From Chlorokybus atmophyticus (lineage: Eukaryota > Streptophyta > Chlorokybophyceae > Chlorokybales > Chlorokybaceae), in the NCBI GenBank assembly GCA_009103225.1, contig RHPI01000818.1, forward strand, positions 164,946 to 228,945: 64,000 nucleotides of DNA. The letters run 5' to 3'. The position numbers and the translations under genes were made by a program. The notes below the pieces were generated by a model, which made no database searches, had not been told where the DNA came from, and saw only the letters and a list, made by a program, of their open reading frames with translations. Shown here piece by piece: positions 12,201 through 22,964 of this stretch (its first letter is position 1; each line of letters starts with the position of its first letter).

Positions 12201-12226
12201 GCCCAACTGTTTGCTGGCACGCAAGG

Positions 12227-15200
12227 ATGAGGCCGCATGCGGCTCCTGCTAGCGGCAATATTGTGGATGAGGTGAGAGTACTACTCACACGGGCTTGTGC
12301 AGTAACAAACTCACAGAAAAGAGACACGCACAGCGAGCATCACTTCATCTCATGCTCCGCATGCTTTGCCTCGTGGCTTACGGCGCAGCAGCTGCAATGA
12401 AACTTCCAGGCTGCATACTGCTCGATGCATGCTGCATCGGACATTGACACAACTGTAGCAGACAATCTCAGTCGATGCTACCATGTTCAACAACACCATT
12501 TCCTGCTGTACATTCGACCCAACACTCTGCAGGTGTTGTATTCGGTAGTTGCTGCCTTGATAACTACCAGTTGTGCATGTGCGTGTGCGTGTATGCGTGT
12601 GTGCAACAAACACATGCTTGTACGCATGTGTGTCTTCAGTGAACAAACCCCTCTGCGTGCGTGCGAGCGTGCACGTTGCGCGCATGCGCGTGTCCGTGCA
12701 ACGTGCACAACACACACGCGCTTGCATATGTCTATGCCTCTCACTAGCACCATTCCCTCACTCTCCCCTGCAGGCGAGTCTCAGCACGCGTTTTTCGGTA
12801 TGGTTCTCGTCCATCCCGCTAACGACGGCGGTGGTGCTGTGCGTCTGCTGCGCGGTTTACGTGGTCTGCCTCCTCGCGGGCATCGACGACTTCTCGTACG
12901 TATGCGTGCAGCCGGTCGCCATGGTACAGAACCTACAAGGTGGGGGGTTACCACGCATGGCGAGAAGGCACGCATGCACGTGATCACACGCGTGCACACA
13001 CACACACACGCACGCGCACGGTCACATGTGCATACGCATTGCATCACAACAGACACATCGCTGTCTGCTCTTCCAGTGGCTGCATTGTTCACTCTACAGA
13101 TACCAACCACATCCCAGACAGACGTTCCTACATGCATGGCATACACCCATGCCCACGCATTGGTTTGCAACGCATGCGCGTGAGCGCATACCCCCCCCAC
13201 CCCCACCCCCCCACCACACACACACACTGAACACCCTCTTAACCCTCTCTCCCCCTCCCCTCCCCTCTCTCCCTCCTCGCAGTCTACCGCTCCCTCCTCT
13301 CCCCCTTCTTCCACTCCGGCCTCCTCCACCTCGCCTTCAACATGCTCGCCTTCGTGCCCATGGGCTCCGCGCTCGAGCGGCAGATGGGGTCGATCGGACT
13401 CGCGCACGCGGTGGGGACGGTCGCGACGCTGGGGAGCGGCATACACGCGGTGGTGGGAGTGGGAGCGGGGTACGCGGGGGTGTGGCCGGGGCTGGCGTAC
13501 GAGTGCGCGGTCGGATTTTCAGGTATGAGGGGGGAAGCGGTGGGACAGTGGTATCGGCATGCGTGCGTGCGCGCGTGCGCATGCGCATGCGCGTGGGTTC
13601 GTGCGAGTGCGCACGCAGGTGCATGTGTTTATGTGTGTTGTGCGCACGCTTGCGCACACTCACGCTCACGCTCACGCTCACACTCTCGCGCACGCACACT
13701 CTCTCTCCTTCATGACTTTGTCAGATGCATGCGCACGCACACTGGGATGCTCCCAAGCCCACGCACACTGGTGTACCTTCACACACACGCTCGCACACAC
13801 ATGCCCCCCCCTCCCTCTCCCCCCCCCCTCAGGCGTCCTCTTCGGCCTGATCGTCCTCGAGCTCCGTCTCTCCCCCGACTCCCACCGGAGCCTCTTCGGC
13901 TTCTTCTCCATCCCTTCCGCCTACTACCCCTGGGCTTTACTCATCCTCTTCCAACTACTCATGTCTAGAGTATCGCTCCTCGGCCACCTGTGCGGACTTC
14001 TTGTTGGAATGGCGTACAGCAGGAGTTGGCTGAAGTGGGTCACGCCGAGCATGGAGAGGGTGGGGAGGTGGGAGGAGATGAGGTGGATGGGGAGAGTGGT
14101 GGCGCATAAGAGGTTTGTTATGAGTGGGGGAGGGGGAGGGGGAGGAAGGGGGGAGGGGTTGTTGGGTGGGCAGCAGCGGACGCAGAGAGAGACGGGGGGA
14201 AGGCCAGCCGCCCCTGCGCATGCGTGGATAGCAGGTTAGAGAGGACGAGGCTCGTATCTGCTCACGTGTGCTTGTTTGATGTGTTGTTGTTGACAGTGTG
14301 CCGGTATTCGTATCACACGCACACGCACTCTCTCTGTCAGGCTTGGCGGACAAGGTGTGGCAGCGTGGTGCAGAGGGCATCAATGGCGTTGGCCAAGCAC
14401 AAGGAGCAGGAGTACAAGGACAAGGAAGCGGAGCAGGAGGGGTTGTCGGAGGCAGCAGCAGTGGCGGTGATAACAGCACCTTTGCTGGAAAGGGGAGGAC
14501 GTTGGGAGGCGGGACGGGAGTGTCGAGGTTGGTGGGGGTGGGCGCGAGCAGCAGCGGTGCATTGAGTAGTAAAGGGGCCGTGTCGCTCCTGCCACCAGTG
14601 AAGGCACATCAGCCGGAGCAGAGCACAGCGAGGTTAGAGTGTGACTCATACGCCATGTCTATGCACATTGTATCGAATGAACACATATGCACAGCGCATG
14701 CGACACTTGTACACAGGCACACACCAACAGATTCCAACCCTTGCATGCAAGCATCGGCGTTCGCGAGGTACTGATCGTTTGCACAACCTTGTCCTTGTGT
14801 GCGCAGCGTGGAGGCTACGTTAGGGACACATGCATCCGCGAGTGCTTCGCAGGTTGAATTGCGTTGTACTGTTGCATGCCAGCGTTGTATATGTGATATT
14901 TCATCTTCAGGGGGTTTATTGCTTGGCTGTTTGAAGCAGATGACAGCAGAGCTCGCGGCAGGACTGGAACAGCTTAAAACCATGGGGTTTGATCCGGTGA
15001 GAAAGCACTTGTTTTGTTTGACAAAGTGTATCTTGCAACAAACTCAACCACTATTGGCCGTGTGCACGCACACATTCACATGCATGCAGAGTTTGATGTC
15101 GCACTTTTGCAAGCATGGTGACCAACTTGCTTTAGTGCATAACGTATTTGGGTTTTGGTGGTTTATAAACCTATGCACACACAGTCACAGATGTATTCGT

Positions 15201-15428
15201 ATTGTGCTACCATGAACCGCACATTGTTTGGTTCATGTCTATAGAAGCTTTGCGAATCTCATCAAGTGGCACGTCAATCATGCCACAACCAACTGATGTT
15301 GCTCATCTTCCTGACAGGTGCGAGCGCGGGGGGCGCTGATAGCTGCACAGGGCGATCTAGGCGCTGCTGTGGACATTTTGAGCGGCAGCAATGTCACCAC
15401 CACAAGTAGCAGCAGTAACATTAGATAG
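12227..15428 (+). CDS. Rhomboid intramembrane protease with C-terminal UBA domain
   Basis: Exons 12227-12271, 12774-12939, 13283-13522, 13833-14234, 14341-14632, 14807-14852, 14940-14996 and 15318-15428 join in consistent phase to 452 residues. The catalytic serine is S150 in GFSGVLFGLIV, split by an intron right after the serine codon. The catalytic histidine is H202 in SLLGHLCGLLVG. The loop before TM2 reads HSGLLHLAFNMLAF. A Gly/Ser-rich linker (about 225-390) leads to a UBA domain at 398-439 (AGLEQLKTMGFDP, then GALIAAQGDLGAAVDILSG). This domain order is that of RHBDD1 in animals and of UBA-bearing plant RBLs. Those relatives act in ER or Golgi membrane protein turnover by recognising ubiquitylated substrates; the same role here is inferred. 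The 15-codon first exon rests on a matching donor and phase only. Confidence 0.88.
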
Positions 15429-15565
15429 TTGTACATTCAACCACTGTGTAGTTTGCATACTGTACAGTTGTACGACACACGAAGCGTCCTTTTGCGCGCC
15501 AAAGAGTGCGGGATTGCCTGCGCGCATGTGAGAGAGCGGGTGCGTGGGTTGCAATATCACGGCTC
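15429..15565. other. Short convergent 3' intergenic region
   Basis: Only 137 bases separate the stop codons of the rhomboid gene (+) and CZIB (-), so the two 3' untranslated regions must overlap or be very short. Confidence 0.7.
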
Positions 15566-17209
15566 CTACTTTGTGGGTCTGAACCTGTGTTGTATGTTGT
15601 ACACCCCAACAGAAGCCTTCCCCTTCTCGTCGTAGTCGACGAACTCGCCGTCGGAGAGGTCCACGTCGTCGAAGCGCGTGGCCGATGCGGCGGATTCGGC
15701 CGTGTAGCCGTCGCGCGGGTGCCATGTCACGGGCTCGACGCCGCGACACTCGAGCAGAAGGAAGGGGGCGTACTCGCCCGACTCGCTGTCATCTGCACAT
15801 CAGAGAGAGAGTGTGTGCGCACGCGTGTGTCTATGCATGGGTGTGGGAGTGTCTGTGCATGCGGCTCTCCCTCCCTCTCTCCCTCTCCCTCTCCCTCTCT
15901 CCCACTCTCCCTCTCTCCTTGCGCGCACGAGTGTCAACATCTGCTTTTCTTGCGTCGATGTTGACAGAGCAATCTTGACCACTTGGTCACTCGTGGCGCA
16001 TGCAGCAAATACACTGACTGATCCTTGAATGTCCACAAGAAACACTAGCAGAAGAGTTTTGATACAGCAAGTACAATTACGGCTGTACACAAAGCCTCCA
16101 TGCAGTTGCATGCGGACATTTGGGATTGCAAGTGGTGCAAGTACTTGGGCAATGGTTGGAGTCATGGTATTACCAGCGCTGTGTGTGTGTAATGTTGGTT
16201 GCGTCAGTTACATGCGCACGCACTTGTGCGCGCATGTGTGTGTATATGCATGCGTGCGTGTGAACGTGAGTACACGCGTGTGTTTGTTGCGTGAGCGTGC
16301 GTGTGTGCATGTACCTGCGGTGACGGCTCGTGTCTTTCCCTTCTCCTCGACGAAGTTGATTGTGCCGAATCGGCCGCAGAACTTGCACTTCTGCACGAGG
16401 TTGGCCTCCCCGCGGCTGTTAGGGATATCGTACGTCTCGCCCTGCACCATGTGAGACTCCTTGTCGCTGCGCTCCTGACAGCTTCCGCATTTTATCTGCA
16501 TAGCACATATACCACTATTTACAGGCTTTATTGAACTGCCAGCTTCACTACACTGCTGCGTTTCATCTCCCGGCCAGCCCACGCAATCACACTTGCAATT
16601 CTTGGGTCAGGGACTTCTACTTCAATGCCTCTCTTCATTGAGATTGCAACTCGATATATATTGCATGTGTGTGGGCAGACAAATGGGCAGAAACAAGGCT
16701 AGCTGATACCGCATTATAATGTTGTTGCGTTGCTTCGATGTGATGTGTTCGACAACAAACGGTGACGTTCTCGGCACCGTCTGACTGTTATAAACGAATA
16801 AAAGGCTAGCTGTACACCCTGAAGACATGCTGAACCCTGTCTACAATGGGCGGATCTCGTAGTGAAGGCCTATGCATGTGGCAGACAGATCATGCATGCA
16901 CGCATGCCTGCAAGGGAGGTATGTTGAACTATCTTGCAACAAGTGCAATGTGGCTTGTATGCATATGCAAGGTGCCAAAGCGTATAAGACCGCACTTCGA
17001 TACTGTTAACCGTGTTGGCCACTGCTTGCGCCCCTCAGCCTAAAGAGAGCAATCCAACACAAGCATGTTGAAAAGCAGCGCCGTAACTCTGTCAAGCCCC
17101 TGGAGTCCAACGCAAGAACCCTTACCGAGAAGACCCAGGGCGTATCGGGCTTGGGTTTGAGGCTGGCGAGGTTTTCCAGCTCGCACTTCACCTCCAGCAG
17201 CAGAAGCAT
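15566..17209 (-). CDS. CZIB: CXXC zinc-binding protein, CZIB/DUF866 family
   Basis: Exons 17209-17126, 16495-16315 and 15792-15566 give 163 residues, the usual size of this family (about 160). The protein has the paired cysteines that bind zinc, C31-G-S-C34 and C65-K-F-C68. Family wording is clear in ELENLASLKPKPDTPWVFS, SLVQKCKFCGR-like context, LLECRGVEPVTWHPRDGY and the C-terminal VDYDEKGKASVGVYNIQHRF. It is a small soluble protein known in human as C1orf123. The molecular role is poorly defined, with recent links to zinc chaperoning. The start is the only ATG giving a family-length N-terminus. Intron 1 is 630 bases and holds GT/GC alternating tracts. It is convergent with the rhomboid gene and divergent from carotenoid isomerase. 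Confidence 0.92.
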
Positions 17210-17454
17210 CACAACAACAACAACAACACCACCGCCGCCGCCACCACCGTGGACAAAACGGAAAGCAGTGTCAGGTTTAATGCCGAATTAACGCCGATGT
17301 CCGCTCGGACTCGTCTCGATATCTACATGACACAACAGATGAGAACTAAAGTGCAATATCGCATTCAAAAAGACATAGTCGGAACTTGGGTGATATCGCG
17401 CCCTACCAGCCTTATCCAGCCACTCAGGCGTGCTGCCACGTGGCAGACGACACG
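17210..17454. promoter_or_regulatory. Candidate bidirectional promoter (CZIB / carotenoid isomerase)
   Basis: The start codons of the two divergent genes lie 245 bases apart, so both core promoters must fit here unless one has an upstream non-coding exon. The region contains a CAACAA-rich run next to the CZIB start. No TATA box or light-responsive motif could be assigned. The call rests on gene arrangement only. Confidence 0.35.
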
Positions 17455-20400
17455 ATGGCGGCGGCGGCGGCGACGGCGACGGCAACTGCGTCGGTGTCGG
17501 CGGTGTCGGTGTCATCATCGGTAACGAGGAGCTTGGAGAAATCGGCGTTACTGCGTGGCGGTAGGTCGCACAGGGCATCGCTGCGCCGCCCTGCGCTCCC
17601 TGCTGCCTTCCGTGGCAGGAACGGCGGCGGCATTGCCAGCGACCGGGCTGCAGGCGTCAGCAGCAGAGACCATTTCAGCACTCGTTGTGTGTTGGAAGCT
17701 GCAAAACCTCAGGTGATCTTGGGGTATCTAGCATGCAGTTTGCTTCCACTCTTGCTGAGTGGGTCGATCAAGCTTGGCAGCATTACAACATGCACGTTGG
17801 ACTCAGCATGCACGAGCTGAAATAGGACAGCGCGCTGAACTTGGCTGATATTTTAGCCCATGCATATCCCCTATTCCACTGCTCAGTTTAGAAGCCGACA
17901 TCAACAAACATACCTGTGACCGCAGTTATCTCACCATCACCCACATGTTGAACTCCTCACCTCAAGCCTTGCATGTTGTGTGTGCTTGTAGGTTGCAAGC
18001 ACGTCCTCTTCTGTTGGAACAGCAGATGAGAATGAGCTGTACGACGCGATTATCATCGGCAGCGGCATGGGAGGACTTGTTACAGCGACTCAGCTCGCAG
18101 CCAAAGGCGCAAAGGTTGGCAACAGAATTTTGGTTGTGCTAACCAATGAGATAAGAAGGGTACAAGAAGGGTACAAGAGGAGCAGACATTATATTCATGT
18201 TGATCAGGTCAACAAAGCATCCTTATAACTGGTCTCAACGGCAGGTGCTGCTGCTGGAGAAGTACGTCATTCCAGGCGGCAGTGCCGGGTACTTTGAGCG
18301 CGAAGGATACCGATTTGATGTTGGATCGTCCATGATGTTCGGCTTTGGAGACAAGGTAAGGAGAAGTAAAATTATTCCATCTTTGGAACACCTGTGTGCA
18401 TCCAGATTTGTACATCCACATGCGCATGCACGCATGTGGATGTACACGAGCGCGCAAGTGAGTGTTCATCAGTTCACATGAGTATACAACAGCAACTATG
18501 CTAGCCAACTCTCTCCTGCACAGGGCACCACCAACTTGCTGACGCGGGCGCTCGACGCGGTGGGTGCGAGGCTGGAGACGGTCCCGGACCCGACCCAGAT
18601 CCACTATCACCTGCCCAAGGATCTGTCGGTGCGCGTCCACCGGGACTACGAGCAGTTCATCGCGGAGCTCACTGAACGCTTCCCGCATGAGAAAGCGGGC
18701 ATACGCAAGTTCTATGACGAGTGCTGGAAGGTGGCATGCCAGTTGTTGCTGTTCAGGATGGGTTGTGCTCGTTGCAACACGCAACCACCATGAACAGCAT
18801 GATGGTTGCGTGTTGCAAGTGCATACTGTGCACTTGAAATAGGAACTGTTCTGCACTCACCTGTACGTTGGTAGTTGCAAAGCAGCAGCTCTTACTAGTT
18901 TTGCTTTATGGTAAATTGTGGTTCCCTCTTACAGGTGTTCAACTCTTTGAACTCGCTTGAGCTGAAGTCGTTGGAAGAGCCGCGCTACTTGCTGCAGCAG
19001 TTTGTGCGACAACCACTATCATGCCTCACCCTCGGTGAGTGTAATGTAGTGTTGTGGCTCAGGTGTGGTGCTTCCTACTCTTGCAAACACAAATTTGGAT
19101 TAAACATTGCACTTGCTGTATGACTGAACCCGTGTCCCCGCGCACAGCCTACTTTCTGCCGGTGAATGCCGGTGATGTGGCGCGCAAGTACATCAAGGAT
19201 GAGGACTTGCTGTCCTTTATTGACATGGAGGTGAGAGAAACCAGAAGCTCGCCGTGCATGAGCAACCATGTGCCGACCAAGTATACTGATATGACATGGT
19301 ATTTGTGTTTCAAAGTGCTTCTGCTGGAGTACTGTGAAAGCAGCCATGACGCCCATGATTAATGCCGGCATGGTGAGTCGATGTCTCAAATGCAGCGCAC
19401 GTTGGTCTGGTGTTGTTTACATTTGTATTAACAAACATGTGCAATTATGCCAGAAGGCTGACTTGGCAGATTGACTCCACAGGTGTTCTGCGACCGACAC
19501 TACGGCGGCATCAATTACCCTGTGGGTGGCGTTGGCAAGATTGCAGGTCAGTGGCACTAAGTAGCCGGTTGCAGTATCACTCATTGGACACAGCAATGCA
19601 TCTGATGGGTTTTATGCTGCGCTTTCTCTTTTCTGCAGAAACCATGGCAGAGGGCCTCACAGGGCTCGGCAGCAAGATCTTGTACAGGGCGAATGTGAAG
19701 CGGATCCTGCTGGAGAATAACGCTGCTGTGCGTGACCGTATACCACTCTTGTGCACTTGTGCGCATGCGCGTGCTCGTGCGTTTGTTGCTTGATGGCTCA
19801 TGCAGTCAAGTTGGTACGTCTCAACTTGCGTCGGTGATACTTAAGGTAGTTTGCTGTTTGACACAAGTGCAGAGGGGTGTGGAGCTCAGCGATGGTCGGC
19901 ACTTCCGCGCGAAGACCATCGTGTCGAACGCAACGAGATGGGACACATTCGGTGCGCTGCTTTTGTTGTGCGAAAGTTGGTTGGCTTTGTTGGTCGCTGT
20001 AGGCATGAACACGCGCCAGCAGAGCTACATTCACAGTTTTTAGCTGCTCTCTTGTAAACAGGCTATGAACACGATGTCAATGGGTTGATTGTGTATTCTG
20101 ATTGGTGTTGCCCATGTGTGTGCAGAAAAGCTCCTGCAAGAAGATACGATGCCGGAGGAGGAGCGCGAGTTCCAGTCGAGGTATAAGAAGTCCCCGTCTT
20201 TCCTGTCGGTACACATGGGCATCAAGGCGGACGTCCTCCACCCCGACACCGACTGCCACCACATCATCCTCGAGGTGCCAACCGTGTGCAATTGTGCATA
20301 GCTTGTCGCACAATGTTTACATTAGATACATCAAACTTCTCCCAGAGCTGAGTGCTGTTGCGTTGTGATCATGAGCAGGATTGGGCCAGATTGGAGGATG

Positions 20401-21497
20401 CCTACGGCACGCTGTTCGTGAGCATACCCACGCTGCTCGACCCGTCACTGGCACCAGCGGGACAGCACGTATTTCATGCTTTCACTCCAGCTTGGATTGA
20501 TGACTTTGCGGTATGTACCTGTTCGCTGTTGCCACAGGTGTTGTTAACAATTTTCCTTGTTTCGTTTTCAAAGAGTACTTTGTCGTGTAGGGCCTGGGCG
20601 TTGCAGAGTACAATGAGAAGAAGGAGAGGATAGCGGATCAGATTATTGCACGCCTAGAGGCTGCATGCTTCCCCGGCCTTGCTGCTGCCACAGTCTATAG
20701 GGAGGTAATGTGGTGATACACCGGCTATGTTATTGCCGGTGGTTGGTACGCTTTGTGTAATGGCAGTTATAATGTTGTGCTGCAGGTTGGTACTCCACGC
20801 ACGCACCGACGGTTTCTTGCACGCGATGACGGCACGTACGGTCCCATTCCATCAAGAAGGCCGCTCGGTCTATTAGGCATGCCATTCAACACAACGGTGC
20901 GGCTCACGGCTTTTGGCATGCGTGTGTGGTGCGTGTAGTCGTTTGTGACTAAGCATTTGATATGACTTGTTTGTGCAGTCTGTACCTGGCTTGTACTGCG
21001 TTGGCGACAGCTGTTTCCCTGGCCAAGGCGTCAACGCGGTGGCCTTCTCTGGCATGGCCTGCGCGCACCGCATCGCTGCCGATCTAGGTACACACACCAC
21101 AATGATGTGGTCGTCGCGTCCATCTGCATTATGTGGCTGAGACCATGCTGTTGTGCCAATGTACGCATCTTTGATTGCGTGGCATAATGTGTTGAACTGC
21201 TGTCGTCCTGTGTTGTTCTTGTTGGACAGTGCATGCAGGCAAAGCAAAGGTTTGCCATGCAGGTTGTTGTATACAAGTCAGTGCATGCTAGAGTTGGTGT
21301 ATAGGTCTGTAGCCGTTTTAGGTCAGTGGTAGTAGCGTGCAGGTGGTCTCAGCACGTGCGCACGCGCGCATGCACGCACGCGCGTGTTAATGGCATGACC
21401 TCACCATGTTGGCTTGGTTGCAGGCATGGAGAAGCGAATACCCGGGCTGGATGAGGCGTTCAATGCTTTGTTGCGGACCGTCAGGAGTAAAGTATAG
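17455..21497 (+). CDS. CRTISO: Carotenoid isomerase (CRTISO), plastid
   Basis: Sixteen exons: 17455-17712, 17992-18114, 18245-18355, 18524-18730, 18935-19034, 19148-19230, 19316-19372, 19483-19546, 19639-19727, 19873-19951, 20126-20274, 20379-20510, 20591-20704, 20786-20896, 20979-21087, 21424-21497. They join in frame to 619 residues. The enzyme isomerises cis double bonds of poly-cis lycopene to all-trans lycopene, using FAD, in plastids. Residues 1-85 are Ala/Ser/Thr/Arg-rich, fitting a transit peptide. The dinucleotide fold is [16 protein letters not shown] (103-118) with the acidic strand end VLLLEKY. CRTISO-specific blocks follow: [51 protein letters not shown] and [22 protein letters not shown]. 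Start chosen at 17455; an in-frame ATG at 17386 would add 23 residues. Confidence 0.95.
18772..18818. repeat. Perfect inverted repeat in CRTISO intron 4
   Basis: 16-bp arms at 18772-18787 and 18803-18818 are exact reverse complements (TTGCAACACGCAACCA and its complement), separated by 15 bases that hold a further CAT/ATG pairing. A second small stem, AAGTGCA...TGCACTT, follows at once. Confidence 0.85.
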
Positions 21498-22964
21498 GAC
21501 GGTCCTAGTAGGACCGCTTTTGCAATTTTGGCTACGCACTATGAAGTAGTATGTAATGTAGGTTTGAACACAGCCACCACACATATGTTTGCTGTATGCG
21601 CGTTCTGCTATGCACAGCGCATATAGCAAGCTCTTGCCCTCTTTACGCATGTTGGTTACCCTGTATCACCTTTTTCTTACATTGTTCCATTGAGTTGTCG
21701 GAGATCCATCTTATGCAAAGATGCACAAGCACGAGTAACAAGTTACAAACCCACCGTGGACCCCAGTAAGCGCCGGCCTGCATGTGGTCAACATTATAAT
21801 GAGCTGAGCAGTGACCCCACATACACAATGACATGTAACTATGTGGACAGGTATCATGCCTTGCATGCAAGGGAGGTAATTATTCACAGGGGGTATTGGT
21901 CATGAGCATCCGCATGGTAGCTTTTGCCTACGTTGTCATAGTTGTTTGATTAGACAACGGCCGACATTTTAGCGTAACTAAATATATATACAATAGTCAC
22001 ATTGACAAGTTGGTCATTGATAACTAGAGCAAGCTTTGTGCGGATCCACAATCTTAAAAAGAGTAATACGAGTAATCAGTAATTATGTTTGCACATCATT
22101 ATAATCAAGCCTAATGTATATCATGTTTACTGCATAGAAATCTTGTTCAAGCGATACGTTATGATAAACAAATCACGCGTGTGCACTCTCTTTAATGCAC
22201 ATTCTCGTGACACGCATCTCCCACAAAAGCAATAAGCACTTTCCATAAAATAGCAGCAAAGCTTCCACGTATACTACAAAAACAAATCAACAGCTTTGTA
22301 AGATGAGTACATATACTTATACTTGACAATTACAATTGACATATATAACGCTACAACGTTTACAACGTCATATATATGATAACGTGATTACTAACCCCGT
22401 TGTGATAAGGTTGCCAAAATCTTACTTCCATGAGCATATTCGCACGAGACAGCCTTAAAACGAGCACGTATGTTTGCAAGTGAAAGGAATGGAGAAAGGA
22501 GAGCTATTTCCATAACGTGGGAGAGCATGATCAATCAGTGGTAAAATAGCTACCAGGTCACGGCCTACCATTGGTGCTACCATTTTGGTAGGCTACCAAG
22601 CTTATCATGAACCTTGCGCTTACAAGTTGTGACTTGTGCGCTACACCCCTATCATGAGAAACATAGGTCCCAACTCCGGACCTTTGTTCTGTTGGGTTGC
22701 TGGGGTTCTGACCCAGGATCTCGAAGATTCAAGGGCGCGTATCCGGGAGGCGCGCGCCACGTGGACAGACGCAACTGACAGTCGCGAGTAACGCGTCCGA
22801 TGCCAACCGTCGCCGTCGAATAAGCAAACCGCACGTTGCAATTTGTCACATTTCATGCGATACACAGCGTGTCTGAAAGGTATCTGGCACTACTGTGTAT
22901 ATCCTATTACTGCGTTCACCCTGTTGGTGGATTTTTGTCCAGCATACAGGCGGCGGCGGCGGTG
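21498..22964. other. AT-rich intergenic region
   Basis: Between two same-strand genes. The part from about 21900 to 22640 is AT-rich and lacks the GT/GC tracts seen elsewhere. I found no coding frame, RNA gene or transposase remnant. Confidence 0.4.

Larger units (their letters stand above)
11163..12226. other. Divergent intergenic region (TRPV-like / rhomboid)
   Basis: The two flanking genes are transcribed away from each other, so both promoters should lie here. About six tandem CCAACG hexamers sit at 11866-11903. A GGCGGA/GGAGGC purine-rich tract runs from 12118 to 12200, just upstream of the rhomboid start codon. No TATA-like element could be assigned with confidence. Confidence 0.5.

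Noticed and set aside
22660-22760. Possible tRNA-like or structured RNA (GGGTTCTGACCC region)
   Set aside because: A short stem exists, but no cloverleaf, anticodon loop or TTCRA arm could be drawn.
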